NCBI RefSeq assembly: GCF_003751945.1
Contig: NZ_RJKL01000001.1
Coordinates: 6,448,001 to 6,512,000 of the forward strand
Direction: 5' to 3'
Length of the DNA: 64,000 nt
Source: Couchioplanes caeruleus
GTDB lineage: Bacteria; Actinomycetota; Actinomycetes; Mycobacteriales; Micromonosporaceae
Positions 41,764 through 50,712 of the stretch are shown one piece after another. Position 1 is the stretch's first letter, and every line of letters begins with the position of its first letter. The notes beneath the pieces are model-generated. The model worked only from the letters and a program-made list of their open reading frames with translations, was not told the DNA's origin and did not search any database. Made by a program: the position numbers and the translations under genes.

Positions 41764-42693
41764 GTGCGGCTTACGCGGCAGTGGATCCTCGCGCTCGCGG
41801 TGGTGATCATCGTGGGTGGCGTCGCCCTGATCGGGCTCGGGGTGCAGGACGGCCGCGGCGGTGGCGGGCTGCTGCCCAGCTCGCTGACGATCGGCGGCGG
41901 CACGTCGACGCCCCGCGCTTCCCCGGCTTCCCGTGGACCGAGCGCCGAGGAGCTGGCGAAGGCGGAGCGGGCCCAGCGGGCCAAGAAGCTCGACGCCGCC
42001 CTGAAGAAGGTCGCCGCCGAGGCCCCCGAGTTCTCCGTCGCCGTCCTCGACAATCGGACGGGCCAGCACTACTCCTACCGCGGCTCGGAAGCCTACGACA
42101 CCGCCAGCATCGTCAAGGTGCAGGTGCTGGCCTGCCTGCTGCTGCGCGCCCAGGACGAGGAGCGCGAGCTCACCTCGGGGGAGCGGGCGCTGGCCGAGCC
42201 GATGATCCGGCGCAGCGACAACGACGCCACCAGCACGCTCTTCGGGCAGCTCGGTGGCCGCGCCGCCATCACGAGGTGCAACGAGCGCCTCGGTCTCACC
42301 GAGACCGAGGTCCGGACCGCCTGGGGTCTGACCAGGACGACGGTCGACGATCAGGTCAAGCTGCTCGACGTGCTGGTGGACAGCCGCGGCCCGCTCGACG
42401 CCGACTCCCGCCAGACCGCGTTCTTGATGATGAGTACGGTCGTCGACAGCCAGCAGTGGGGCGTCCCGCAGGTCGCCGAGCGGGGCGAGGCGGCGACGGT
42501 CAAGAACGGCTGGGACACCCGGACGGCGGACGGCGGCCGGTGGGCGATCAACTCGATCGGCCGGGTCGTGTCGGCCGATGACCACACGGACGTCTCGATC
42601 GCGGTCCTGTCGCACAACAACCCGTCGATGAATGCCGGCATCGGCCTCGTCGAGAAGGTTGCCACGCTGACCCGCGAGCACCTGAAGTACTGA
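41764..42693 (+). CDS. Membrane-anchored serine hydrolase of the class A beta-lactamase fold
   Basis: 309 aa. One membrane helix at residues 6-27 (WILALAVVIIVGGVALIGLG), a low-complexity linker, then the class A-like fold: ASIVK as the Ser-x-x-Lys motif, RRSDND as SDN, and VKNGW in the KTG position. With KNG in place of KTG and a short omega loop, beta-lactamase activity is uncertain; a peptidoglycan esterase or peptidase role is possible. The GTG start has a CACTAT box six bases upstream rather than a ribosome binding site. It is divergent from the repeat protein. Confidence 0.8.
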   Translation: MRLTRQWILALAVVIIVGGVALIGLGVQDGRGGGGLLPSSLTIGGGTSTPRASPASRGPSAEELAKAERAQRAKKLDAALKKVAAEAPEFSVAVLDNRTGQHYSYRGSEAYDTASIVKVQVLACLLLRAQDEERELTSGERALAEPMIRRSDNDATSTLFGQLGGRAAITRCNERLGLTETEVRTAWGLTRTTVDDQVKLLDVLVDSRGPLDADSRQTAFLMMSTVVDSQQWGVPQVAERGEAATVKNGWDTRTADGGRWAINSIGRVVSADDHTDVSIAVLSHNNPSMNAGIGLVEKVATLTREHLKY

Positions 42694-42697
42694 CGCT

Positions 42698-43267
42698 CTA
42701 GGCCCTGCTGGCGGCCGCGCGCCGCTTGTTCACCACGTTGACCGCCTGGCCGATCACCAGCACCAGGGCGATGGCCGCGACCACGCCCTGCCACGGCTCC
42801 GGGAAGATCGAGCCGCCCGCCACCCCGATGCCGGCGTACACGGCGGACCACAGCGCGCACGCCGGCAGGTTGGCGACGACGAAGGTGCGCCAGCTCATAC
42901 CCAGGAACGCCGCCGCCAGCAGGACCGGCACGCGGCCCCCGGGCAGCAGGCGGGAGACCAGCAGCACCGGGACCTGGCTGCGCTGGAGCCTCACCTTCAG
43001 CGGTACCAGGCGTTCCTCGTCGCGCAGCCAGCGCAGGCGCCGGGCGAGCTGCTCGCCGCCGGCCCGGCACATCGCGTACATGACGAGGTCGCCGACGTAG
43101 GCGCCGGCGGCTCCCGCGGCGATCACGAGGACGATCAGCAGGGGGTGGTTATGGAACGCGAGGACCGCCGCGCCGCTGACGGCCGCGCCGGTGGGGACGA
43201 CCGGGACGATCGCGCCGAAGGCCACGACCGCGAAGAGCCAGGCCAGGGCGCCGAGTTCGGAGATCAC
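42698..43267 (-). CDS. DedA/VTT family membrane protein
   Basis: 189 aa. VTT-domain features: GAIVPVVPTGAAVSGAAVLA, AGAAGAYVGDLVMYAMCRAGGEQL, LLVSRLLPGGRVPVLLAAAFLGMSWRTF and a C-terminal helix. DedA proteins flip undecaprenyl phosphate or other lipids in the inner membrane. GTG at 43267 overlaps the upstream stop as GTGA. Last gene of the DUF1990, MBL, DedA operon. Confidence 0.85.
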   Translation of the reverse strand: MISELGALAWLFAVVAFGAIVPVVPTGAAVSGAAVLAFHNHPLLIVLVIAAGAAGAYVGDLVMYAMCRAGGEQLARRLRWLRDEERLVPLKVRLQRSQVPVLLVSRLLPGGRVPVLLAAAFLGMSWRTFVVANLPACALWSAVYAGIGVAGGSIFPEPWQGVVAAIALVLVIGQAVNVVNKRRAAASRA

Positions 43268-44040
43268 GCGGCCGGCTCGATCGTGAGGGTCTCGCCCTGG
43301 GCCAGGACCCGCACCCGGGCGTCCGGCGCGGCCGTCGCGGCCCGGCGCTCGAACTCCGTGCCCGGGTCGCGGAACATGTGCGTGCGGATGCGGGCCATGC
43401 CGACCGGCCAGAACGTGCCGTAGTGCACCGGCACCGCCCAGGCGGCCTTGACCCGGCGCAGGGCCTCCGCGCCGTCGGCCGCGTCGAGGTGGCCGTGCGC
43501 GCCCAGCGTGGGACCCCAGCCGCCGACCGGGATCAGGGCCAGGTCGAGGGGGCCGAGGGCGGACATGCCGTCGAACAGGCCGGTGTCGCCGGCGTACCAG
43601 GTGCGGCCGGCGCCCTCGACGACGAAGCCCATCGCCACCGAGCGCAGGCGCGACCAGGGTCCCCGGCCGCCGTCGTGGGCCGCGGGCACCGACCGGACCG
43701 TGACCGGCCCGATCGTCGTCTGCTCGCCGGGGACCAGTTCGACGCAGCGGTCGCCGTACGCCCGGCCCAGAGATCTGGCCACGAAGGCGGCCGCGCCCCG
43801 GGGAACGACCAGCAGCGGCTCGCCCGGCACCGCCTTGAGCGACGGCATGTGGAAGTGGTCGGCGTGCAGGTGCGACAGCAGCACCGCGTCCGGCGCGCCC
43901 GGCAGCGCGGGTGTCGGTCCCGCCATCCGGCGCAGGTGGATCAGCCGGTCGGTGAGCAACGGGTCGGTGAGCAGGCTGACGCCGGAGTCGGCCAGCCACA
44001 TGGTGCTGTGCCCCCACCAGGTGACGCTCGTGTCGGTCAC
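43264..44040 (-). CDS. UlaG-like MBL-fold metallohydrolase
   Basis: 258 aa. TWWGHSTMWL, then LSHLHADHFHMPSL (HxHxDH), TWYAGDTGLFDGM and VPVHYGTFWP place the metal ligands of the UlaG / RomA group, which includes NAPE-PLD-like phosphodiesterases. A phosphodiester or lactone substrate is likely. GTG at 44040 overlaps the DUF1990 stop (GTGA), and its own stop overlaps the DedA start. Confidence 0.87.
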   Translation of the reverse strand: MTDTSVTWWGHSTMWLADSGVSLLTDPLLTDRLIHLRRMAGPTPALPGAPDAVLLSHLHADHFHMPSLKAVPGEPLLVVPRGAAAFVARSLGRAYGDRCVELVPGEQTTIGPVTVRSVPAAHDGGRGPWSRLRSVAMGFVVEGAGRTWYAGDTGLFDGMSALGPLDLALIPVGGWGPTLGAHGHLDAADGAEALRRVKAAWAVPVHYGTFWPVGMARIRTHMFRDPGTEFERRAATAAPDARVRVLAQGETLTIEPAA

Positions 44041-44549
44041 GGATCAACCGTACGGGACGCCGCGCACACCTTCCTCAGGGCGCGACCGCAGGCCCGGGCG
44101 TACAGATGCTGGGCGAGCACCGCGACCGGTCCGCCCAGCCGCATCAGCGGGCGTGCGGGCCGACTGAACGCGGTCACGGAGAACCACACGTGCCCGTCGG
44201 CGTCGCGTTCCACGAGGAAGGCCTCCTCGCCGCGGGCCTGGTGACCGGGCAGCGTCCCGTACCCGAATCCGGCGCGGTGCGGCTCCTCGGCCGTCCACAC
44301 CACCTCGCAGGGCACGCGCAGCGGCCCGGCCCCGACGGTGACCCGCACGCCCGGCGCGGCCCGGACGGCGTCCGTGCGGATCCGGGCGCCGGTGCGGCGG
44401 TGCATGCGGAACGTCAGGATCGCCTCGGCCGCGCAGTCGAAGACCGCGCCGCCGGCGTCGCGCCCGATCAGGGTGCGGTAACGCAGGTGCCGGTAACCGG
44501 CGGGCAGCGACTCGTGCAGGGTGGCGCCGACCTCGGCGTATGTGAACAT
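44037..44549 (-). CDS. DUF1990 family protein
   Basis: 170 aa. FTYAEVGAT at the start and GFGYGTLPGHQARGEEAFLVERDADGHVWFSV are the DUF1990 signature; function unknown. AAAGGA lies six bases before the ATG at 44549. First gene of a three-gene operon with overlapping ends, together with an MBL hydrolase and a DedA protein, suggesting membrane-lipid metabolism. Confidence 0.8.
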   Translation of the reverse strand: MFTYAEVGATLHESLPAGYRHLRYRTLIGRDAGGAVFDCAAEAILTFRMHRRTGARIRTDAVRAAPGVRVTVGAGPLRVPCEVVWTAEEPHRAGFGYGTLPGHQARGEEAFLVERDADGHVWFSVTAFSRPARPLMRLGGPVAVLAQHLYARACGRALRKVCAASRTVDP

Positions 44550-44566
44550 CGGTGTCCTTTCCTCAG

Positions 44567-45382
44567 CTAGACCATTGCCCCGGCGCGGCGCCAGCCCACC
44601 ATGCCGCACACCGCGAATCCGAGCGCGTTCGCCACCCCGTGCGTCGCGGCCATCCACGCGAGCGACGGGTGCGGCAGGCCGGTGGCCTCGCCCAGCGCCC
44701 AGCTCAGCGCGAGCACCATGGAGGCCGCCAGCACCAGGGCCGAGCCGCCCAGCAGCGCCGCGGTGGCCCGGTCGGGTGCGCCGGTGCGGGCGTGCAGCCA
44801 GGTCAGCGCCCCCACGGTCCACATGCCGACGGTCAGCACCAGGGCGCCGGCGAGCTCGACCCACTCGGTGGTGAAGTAGCCCACGAACACGATCAGGGTG
44901 CCGGCCGGCACGGTCAGCGCCGCGGCGTCGGCGGCCGGTCCGGGCCGGACGCGGGTCTGCAGGCCGGCGATGAGCGCCGCCGCGAACCCGGCGAAGTGGA
45001 AGTGCGCCACGGTCAGGGACAGCACGTCCAGCTCGAACCCGAACAGGTGATATCCGCTGCGCTCGGCGACCAGGGCGCCGGCGGCGACCGCCGGGCCGAT
45101 CAGGGCGGTCAGCACCGCGGCCTCGGCGGCCCACTCGCGGCGGGGTCGGGCCGGTCTGCCGAGCGCGTACGCACAGAGCACCGCGGCCGTGATCGCATAG
45201 CCGGTGGCCAGCGCCGTGGCGACCTCGCCGCGCGGCAGCCACAGGCTGAGCGCCCCGGCCGCGGCGCCGAAGGGCCACAACCGGCGGGCGAATGCCGCGG
45301 CCGGGTCGTCCAGCAGCCGCAGCCCGGCCGGGACGACGAGCAGCATGCCCACCACGACCAGAAGGTTGACCAGCACCCACAT
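44567..45382 (-). CDS. YndJ-like membrane protein
   Basis: 271 aa, about eight hydrophobic helices. VAHFHFAGFAAALIAGLQ and MAATHGVANALGFAVCGMVGWRR resemble YndJ and its actinobacterial relatives. The function is unknown. GGAGG lies seven bases before the ATG at 45382, and a TTGAAC dyad lies upstream. It is followed after 17 bases by DUF1990 in the same direction, so all four genes may be one transcript. Confidence 0.65.
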   Translation of the reverse strand: MWVLVNLLVVVGMLLVVPAGLRLLDDPAAAFARRLWPFGAAAGALSLWLPRGEVATALATGYAITAAVLCAYALGRPARPRREWAAEAAVLTALIGPAVAAGALVAERSGYHLFGFELDVLSLTVAHFHFAGFAAALIAGLQTRVRPGPAADAAALTVPAGTLIVFVGYFTTEWVELAGALVLTVGMWTVGALTWLHARTGAPDRATAALLGGSALVLAASMVLALSWALGEATGLPHPSLAWMAATHGVANALGFAVCGMVGWRRAGAMV

Positions 45383-45397
45383 CGCGACCCTCCTCTT

Positions 45398-45411
45398 TTG
45401 AACACGTTCAA
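45398..45411. promoter_or_regulatory. TTGAAC-AC-GTTCAA inverted repeat, probable operator
   Basis: A 6-bp perfect dyad 16 bases before the YndJ-like gene start, downstream of a TACAGT -10 box (minus strand, 45424-45429). The form suits a TetR-type repressor, but no regulator gene is near. Confidence 0.55.
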
Positions 45412-45481
45412 GTTGCTGATGTCACTGTAACCCCTGAATGCTCGGGTCGCCGATGTGATCCCGGTCAGGCACACTGTCGCC

Positions 45482-46453
45482 GTGACCGGACCGCGTACCG
45501 CCGTCGTCGTGAACCCCGTGAAGGTTCCCGACCTGGACCTGCTGCGCCGCACGATCGTCAAGGGACTGGCGACGGCCGGCTGGCCCGAGCCGCAGTGGCT
45601 GGAGACGACGCGGGAGGACTCGGGCCGCGGCCAGACCCTGGCGGCGATCGAGAACGGCGCCGAACTGGTCTTCGTCTGCGGTGGCGACGGCACGCTCATG
45701 GCGGCCGTCGGCGCCCTGGCCGGCACCGACGTCGCGCTCGCCGTCATCCCCGCCGGCACCGGCAACCTGCTCGCCGCCAACCTGGGCCTCAACGGCGACG
45801 CCGCCACCGGCGTGGAGATCGCGCTGCAGGGCGGCCGGCGCCGGATCGACGTCGGCGTCTGCGGCGACCGGTGCTTCGCCGTCATGGCCGGGATGGGTTT
45901 CGACGCGCAGATGCTCGAGGGCACCTCCGAGACCGCCAAGAAGCACATCGGCTGGATCGCGTACGTGGGCGGCGCGCTCAAACACCTGCGGGACAAGCCC
46001 ATGCCCGTGGTCATCTCGCTGGACGGCAAGCCGGCGTTGCGGCGCCGGGCCCGGACCGTCATCGTCGGCAACGTGGGGCGTTTGCAGGGCGGCGTACGGC
46101 TGCTCAGCGAGGCCGACCCGGCCGACGGCCGCCTCGACGTCGCGATCCTCAGCCCGCGCAACCTTGCCCACTGGGCGGCGCTGGCCTGGGCGGTGGTGCG
46201 GCGCCGGGAGCGGATACCCCGGATGGAGAGGTACACCGCCAAGCGGGTCGAGATCCGCGGCATCTCGCCGCAGCCGCGCCAGCTCGACGGCGACCTCATC
46301 GAGCCGGGCGTGGGCATGTCGATCGGGATCCGGCCCCGTGCCCTGCTGCTGTGCGTGCCCCAGCCGGACGGCGATCCCGACCTCGCCTACGACAGCGGCG
46401 CCGCTGAGCAGGCCGCCGAGGAGGTGCGCGCCGCGGCCGAGGGGAAGAAGTGA
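45482..46453 (+). CDS. Diacylglycerol kinase-type lipid kinase
   Basis: 323 aa. VVVNPVKVPD starts the nucleotide domain, FVCGGDGTLMAAVGAL is the GGDGT motif, VIPAGTGNLLAANLG and FAVMAGMGFDAQMLEG follow, and the C-terminal beta-sheet domain ends RQLDGDLIEPG. It phosphorylates diacylglycerol, ceramide-like lipids or similar. GTG 45482 is chosen; a GTG at 45455 adds 9 residues. It overlaps the BrkB gene as GTGA. Confidence 0.88.
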   Translation: MTGPRTAVVVNPVKVPDLDLLRRTIVKGLATAGWPEPQWLETTREDSGRGQTLAAIENGAELVFVCGGDGTLMAAVGALAGTDVALAVIPAGTGNLLAANLGLNGDAATGVEIALQGGRRRIDVGVCGDRCFAVMAGMGFDAQMLEGTSETAKKHIGWIAYVGGALKHLRDKPMPVVISLDGKPALRRRARTVIVGNVGRLQGGVRLLSEADPADGRLDVAILSPRNLAHWAALAWAVVRRRERIPRMERYTAKRVEIRGISPQPRQLDGDLIEPGVGMSIGIRPRALLLCVPQPDGDPDLAYDSGAAEQAAEEVRAAAEGKK

Positions 46454-47442
46454 GCAGCACCGAGCCGGTACCCGAGACCAAGATGATGCCGGGCGACCAG
46501 CTTTCGGCGGACGATGCCTTTCTCGCGTTGCGGCACTACGGGCGGTGGCATCTGCTGCGGGACGCGTTCGTCCGATTCCGGTACGGCGACGGCTTCAGCC
46601 ACTCCCGCGCCCTGGCCCTGCAGCTCTGCCTGGCCATCGTGCCGTTCATGATCGCGCTGTCCGGCCTCGCCACCGACCTGGGCGTCGAGGAGGGCGGTCA
46701 GGTCGTCGCCGACACCGTGCTCGCGCTTACGCCCGGCGCCAGCGAACCGCTGGTGCGGGAACTGCTCCAGGACGACGACCGCACCGAGGAGACCGGCGAG
46801 CTGGCGCTGGGGCTGGGCCTGCTCACCGGCCTGGTGGCGCTGACCACGGCGATGGCACAGATCGAGCGCGGCGCCAACCGCATCTACGGCGTGGAACGCG
46901 ACCGCAAGGCCTTGGAGAAGTACGTGCGCGCCGCCGTGCTGGCCGTCGTGGCCGGCCTGCCCGCGCTCTTCGGCTTCCTGCTGCTCGTCGCCGGCCACGC
47001 GACCGGCGAGTCGATCGCCCGGCAGGTGGGCTGGGACTACGACGCCCGCATGGCCTTCGACATCGTCCGGTGGCCGCTGAGCCTGGTGCTCATCGTCTTC
47101 GCGGTCGGCCTGCTCTTCCGGCACTCCCCGCGTCGCCGCCAGCCCGGGCTCACCTGGCTGCTCTTCGGTGCCGCCCTGGCCACCGTGCTGTGGTGGGTCG
47201 CCAGCCTGCTGCTGGCCGGATACGTCCTGGTCAGCGACGGCTTCGGCGCCACGTACGGGCCGCTCACCGCGATGATGGCGCTGCTGCTGTGGGCCAACCT
47301 CACCGGCATCGCGCTCTTCCTCGGCCTCGCCTTCGCCGCCCAGCTCGAGGCGCAGCGGGTCGGCGTCACCCGGCCCGCGCTGCGTGACCGCTGGGAGCCG
47401 GGCACCGAGGAATCCGGTGTACCGGGAGAGCGCTCGGGGTAA
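46450..47442 (+). CDS. YihY/BrkB family membrane protein
   Basis: 330 aa, six hydrophobic helices, with LALQLCLAIVPFMIALSGLATDLG, YGVERDRKALEKYVRA, LLFRHSPRRRQPGLTWLLFGAALATVLWW and YGPLTAMMALLLWANLTGIALFLG in family order. The function is debated; a membrane transport or lipid role is likely. GTG overlaps the kinase stop by four bases; it is followed by a PAP2 gene. Confidence 0.88.
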   Translation: MSSTEPVPETKMMPGDQLSADDAFLALRHYGRWHLLRDAFVRFRYGDGFSHSRALALQLCLAIVPFMIALSGLATDLGVEEGGQVVADTVLALTPGASEPLVRELLQDDDRTEETGELALGLGLLTGLVALTTAMAQIERGANRIYGVERDRKALEKYVRAAVLAVVAGLPALFGFLLLVAGHATGESIARQVGWDYDARMAFDIVRWPLSLVLIVFAVGLLFRHSPRRRQPGLTWLLFGAALATVLWWVASLLLAGYVLVSDGFGATYGPLTAMMALLLWANLTGIALFLGLAFAAQLEAQRVGVTRPALRDRWEPGTEESGVPGERSG

Positions 47443-47478
47443 ACCGGGGCGCACCCCCTCCCGAGCCCAGGAGCCCCG

Positions 47479-48927
47479 ATGGTGACCGAGCAGCAGGACA
47501 GGACGGCGGCCCCGGAGCCGGTGCGCGCCAGACCCCTGGCCCACTTCGCCGAGCGCAGCCTGCTGGGCCTGCTCGTGGTCATCGCGCTCGGCCTCGGCTT
47601 CGGCGTGCTGCTGCTGCTCGTCCGCGGGCGGTGGGGCCCGCTGGAGAGCCTCGACGCCGGTGCCGCGGACGGCCTCAACGATCTGGTGTCGCCGCAACCG
47701 GCGGTGGTGGACGCGCTGGACCTCGTCGCCCGGGCCGGCGGCCGGCCGATCATGATGTGGCTGGTCACCATCGCCGTGGTCGCCCTGCTGATCCGCAAGC
47801 GGTTCCGGCTCGCGATCTATCTCGTGGTCACCGGGGTCGGCGCACTGCTGATGGATCCGTCGCTCAAGGCCCTGATCGACCGGGTACGCCCGGTCGTCGA
47901 CGTGCCGGTCGCCACCGCGCCCGGCAACAGCTTCCCCAGCGGCCACGCACTCGGTTCGATGGTCGTGTACGGGGCCCTGCTGCTGGTCTTCCTCCCGGCC
48001 GTCTCGGCGCGGCACCGCAAGTGGTTCATCACCGTGGTGGCCGTGATCGTCGCGGCGATCGGAGTCACCCGGATCTCGCTCGGCGTGCACTACGTCTCGG
48101 ACGTGCTGGCCGGCTGGCTGCTCGGCGCCGCCTGGCTGGGCGTCACCGCGTACGCCTTCCGGGTCTGGCGCCGCGAGATCGGCCGCCCGGAGGTGCCGCT
48201 GGAGAACGGCCTGGAGCCCGAGGCCGCCGCCGACGTGCGTCCCGGCACGCCCGGCGAGCACCTTCTGCCGCACCCGTGGGCGGGGGCCATGGAGATCCTG
48301 GTCGGCTGGGTCTTCGTCTTCGGCCTGCTCTACCTGCTGGGCTGGACCCTGACGAACCAGACCGAGGGCACCTGGATCGGCCGGTTCGACGACGCCGTGC
48401 CGACGTGGCTGCAGAGCATGCGGACACCGGGGTGGGACGACGTGAGCCACGCGTGGAGCAAGGCCGGCGACACGCACGCCATCCTGCTCGTCTCCCTCGT
48501 CTTCTGCCCGGTCGCCCTCGCCGTCTGGCGGCACTGGCGCGTGGTGCTCTACGTCGTGCTCGCCATGGTCGGCGAGCTGACCCTCTTCCTCTGCACCTCG
48601 GCCGCCGTGGACCGGCCCCGCCCGCCGGTCGAGCAGCTCGACGGCAAGCTGCCGACGTCGTCGTTCCCCTCCGGGCACATCGCCGCGACGATGTGTCTCT
48701 ACGCCGCGATCGCCGTGCTGGTCCTGCCGCGGCTGCGGGCGTACCGGTGGCGCTGGATCTTCGTGGTTCTCGCCGTGATCATGCCGTTGGGCGTGGGGGT
48801 GTCCCGGATGTACCGGGGGATGCACCACCCCACGGACATGCTGGGCGCCGCGCTGCTGACCGCCGGCTGGCTGACCGTGCTGTACCTCTCGATCCGGCCG
48901 AACGCGGACGTGCGTCGTGACGCTTGA
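47479..48927 (+). CDS. Double PAP2 phosphatase
   Basis: 482 aa with two PAP2 domains in tandem, each with its own membrane helices. The first has KALIDRVRP, FPSGHA and RISLGVHYVSDVLAG. The second has FPSGHI and SRMYRGMHHPTDMLGA, but its first motif reads SAAVDRPRP, without the usual Lys. The first domain should be a lipid or undecaprenyl-pyrophosphate phosphatase; the second could have a weaker or altered activity. AGGAG lies six bases before the ATG at 47479. It is in one operon with the lipid kinase and BrkB genes. Confidence 0.88.
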   Translation: MVTEQQDRTAAPEPVRARPLAHFAERSLLGLLVVIALGLGFGVLLLLVRGRWGPLESLDAGAADGLNDLVSPQPAVVDALDLVARAGGRPIMMWLVTIAVVALLIRKRFRLAIYLVVTGVGALLMDPSLKALIDRVRPVVDVPVATAPGNSFPSGHALGSMVVYGALLLVFLPAVSARHRKWFITVVAVIVAAIGVTRISLGVHYVSDVLAGWLLGAAWLGVTAYAFRVWRREIGRPEVPLENGLEPEAAADVRPGTPGEHLLPHPWAGAMEILVGWVFVFGLLYLLGWTLTNQTEGTWIGRFDDAVPTWLQSMRTPGWDDVSHAWSKAGDTHAILLVSLVFCPVALAVWRHWRVVLYVVLAMVGELTLFLCTSAAVDRPRPPVEQLDGKLPTSSFPSGHIAATMCLYAAIAVLVLPRLRAYRWRWIFVVLAVIMPLGVGVSRMYRGMHHPTDMLGAALLTAGWLTVLYLSIRPNADVRRDA

Positions 48928-49711
48928 CCTGATCACCTGGAACATCAAGACCGGCGGTGGCGGCGGCCGGCTCGACGCGGTCGTGGCCCTGCTGAAGCGG
49001 GAGTGCCCGGACGTCGTCGCCCTGCAGGAGCTGCGCGACTTCGCGCGGCACGACGGCCAGCGCATGCGCGAGGTGGCCGAGGCGCTCGGCATGGTGGCGC
49101 ACCTGGCGCCGTCGGCCTTCGGTCAGCCGGTGGCCGTGCTGGTACGCCCGCCGCTGCGCGTCGCGAGCCGCTCGTCGGTCCGCTGGCGGCTGCACCACGC
49201 CGCGGCCGCCGTGGAGATGCCCACCTCCGCCGGGCCGCTGACGGTGGTCAGCACGCACCTGAACCCGTTCTGGCCGTACCGGCGGCTGCGCGAGGCCCGC
49301 TGGCTCGCCCACCGCTACCGCGGACCGCTCACCGTCATCGCCGGCGACCTCAACGCCCTGGATCCGCACACCGCGCACACCGAGCGCCTGGCCGCTCTGG
49401 CGCCGCTCTTCCGCCGCCGGCACCTCGGCGCCGACGGCCGGCCCGACACCCGGGCGATCGAGGCGCTGGGCGGGGCCGGGTTCGTGGACGTGTGGCGTGC
49501 GGCGGGTGAGGGCGACGGCCTCACCGTGCCGACGACCCGGGGCGGCGGCCGGGAGTTCTCCAACTGTGGCATGCGATTGGACTACGTCATGGCTCGCCCG
49601 GAGCTGGCCGACCGGGTCGTCCGTGCGCGGGTGATCCGCGGTGACGAGGCGGAGTGGGCCTCCGACCACTATCCGGTCGCGGTCGAACTGGATCTCGCCG
49701 CGGCCTCGTGA
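48917..49711 (+). CDS. Endonuclease/exonuclease/phosphatase family protein
   Basis: 264 aa. LITWNIKTGG, VVALQELRD, VVSTHLNP, VIAGDLNALDP, MRLDYVMARPE and ASDHYPVAVEL give the full set of EEP metal and catalytic residues. It could be a nuclease or, in this lipid-phosphatase operon, a phosphodiesterase. GTG 48917 overlaps the PAP2 gene end by 11 bases. No signal peptide. Confidence 0.87.
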   Translation: MTLDLITWNIKTGGGGGRLDAVVALLKRECPDVVALQELRDFARHDGQRMREVAEALGMVAHLAPSAFGQPVAVLVRPPLRVASRSSVRWRLHHAAAAVEMPTSAGPLTVVSTHLNPFWPYRRLREARWLAHRYRGPLTVIAGDLNALDPHTAHTERLAALAPLFRRRHLGADGRPDTRAIEALGGAGFVDVWRAAGEGDGLTVPTTRGGGREFSNCGMRLDYVMARPELADRVVRARVIRGDEAEWASDHYPVAVELDLAAAS

Positions 49712-49719
49712 GCCGTTGA

Positions 49720-49795
49720 GCGATTCGGCCGGTGTAGCGATTCGGCCGGTGTGGCGGCTCAGGCGCAGGGCTCGGGCGGTGTGGCGGCTCAGGCG
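49720..49795. repeat. Tandem repeats including a copy of the GT2 3' end
   Basis: GCGATTCGGCCGGTGT occurs at 49720 and 49737 (period 17). CGGTGTGGCGGCTCAGGCG at 49777-49795 spans the GT2 stop, and a copy lies 30 bases away at 49747-49765. Confidence 0.75.
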
Positions 49796-50637
49796 GCGTA
49801 GGCGAGGCGGACCGCGGCGCGGGGGGCGGCCGGGGTGGCGACCTCGGCGGCGGGGCGGTAGTGGGCGCTGCGCTGGCGGCGGTAGATGACGAAGGTGTCG
49901 CGGATGGTGCGGACGATGCTCTTGGTGGTGACGGTCGAGCCGGCGACGCGCTCCTCGAGGCGGACCGGGGCGCCCTTGAGGTTGTCGAAGCCGGCGGCAC
50001 CGGCGGCGACGAACAGCTCCAGGTCGAAGGCGAAGCGGCGCTCCTGCATCCGGGGGAGGACGGCGGCGAGGACGTCGCGGCGGACGATCTTGCAGCCGGT
50101 CTGGGTGTCGCGGACGTCGAGGCGGAACATCCCGGCGACCATGGTCGAGTAGGACAGCGACACCAGCTTGCGGAAGCCGGTCGCGGCGCTGTTCGAGTCG
50201 GCGTGACGCTTGTCGGCGTAGACGAGGGCGTGGCCGCCGGCCCGCGCCACGAACAGGTACTCGACGAGGTGCTGCGGGTCGATGTCGCCGTCGGCGTCGA
50301 CGAAGCCGATCCAGGCACCGCGGGCGGCGGAGAAGCCCTGGTGCAGGGCGGCGCCCTTGCCCTGGTTGACGGCGTTGTCGATGACCCGCACGCCGGGCAG
50401 CCCGCCCAGGGTCTGCGCCGAGCCGTCGGTCGAGCCGTCGGAGACCGCGATGACCTCGAAGCCGATCTGGGCGTCGGTCAGGCAGGCGACCAGGCGCTCG
50501 ATCGTGCGGCGCAGCGCCGCACCCGGGTTGTAGAACGGCACCACGACGGAGAGCTCGACACCGGCGGCGGCGCGGCCCCAGAGGGCGGTCGCGTCGTTCA
50601 GCGGGGCGGCGGGGGCGATTTCCAGCGTGGCGGTCAT
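49789..50637 (-). CDS. Glycosyltransferase family 2, dolichyl/polyprenyl-phosphate sugar synthase-like
   Basis: 282 aa. LSVVVPFYNPG, IGFEVIAVSDGSTDGSAQTL, NQGKGAALHQGFSAARGAWIGFVDADGDIDP (the DAD metal site) and TQTGCKIVRRDVL are the family markers of polyprenyl-phosphate glucose/mannose synthases. It lacks C-terminal membrane helices, so it acts on the cytosolic face without an own anchor. ATG 50637 has only a weak GGGG ribosome site. Its 3' end is tandemly repeated downstream. Confidence 0.86.
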   Translation of the reverse strand: MTATLEIAPAAPLNDATALWGRAAAGVELSVVVPFYNPGAALRRTIERLVACLTDAQIGFEVIAVSDGSTDGSAQTLGGLPGVRVIDNAVNQGKGAALHQGFSAARGAWIGFVDADGDIDPQHLVEYLFVARAGGHALVYADKRHADSNSAATGFRKLVSLSYSTMVAGMFRLDVRDTQTGCKIVRRDVLAAVLPRMQERRFAFDLELFVAAGAAGFDNLKGAPVRLEERVAGSTVTTKSIVRTIRDTFVIYRRQRSAHYRPAAEVATPAAPRAAVRLAYAA

Positions 50638-50712
50638 GCCCCAAGAGATCGGAGGGCTACCTCAAGCCAACCTCTAGCGGATCTCAAAGGAAGGGCAAGG
50701 AATCAGAGTGTC

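Noticed and set aside
46387..49092. A 901-codon open frame on the minus strand
   Set aside because: It is opposite three recognisable genes and has shadow composition.
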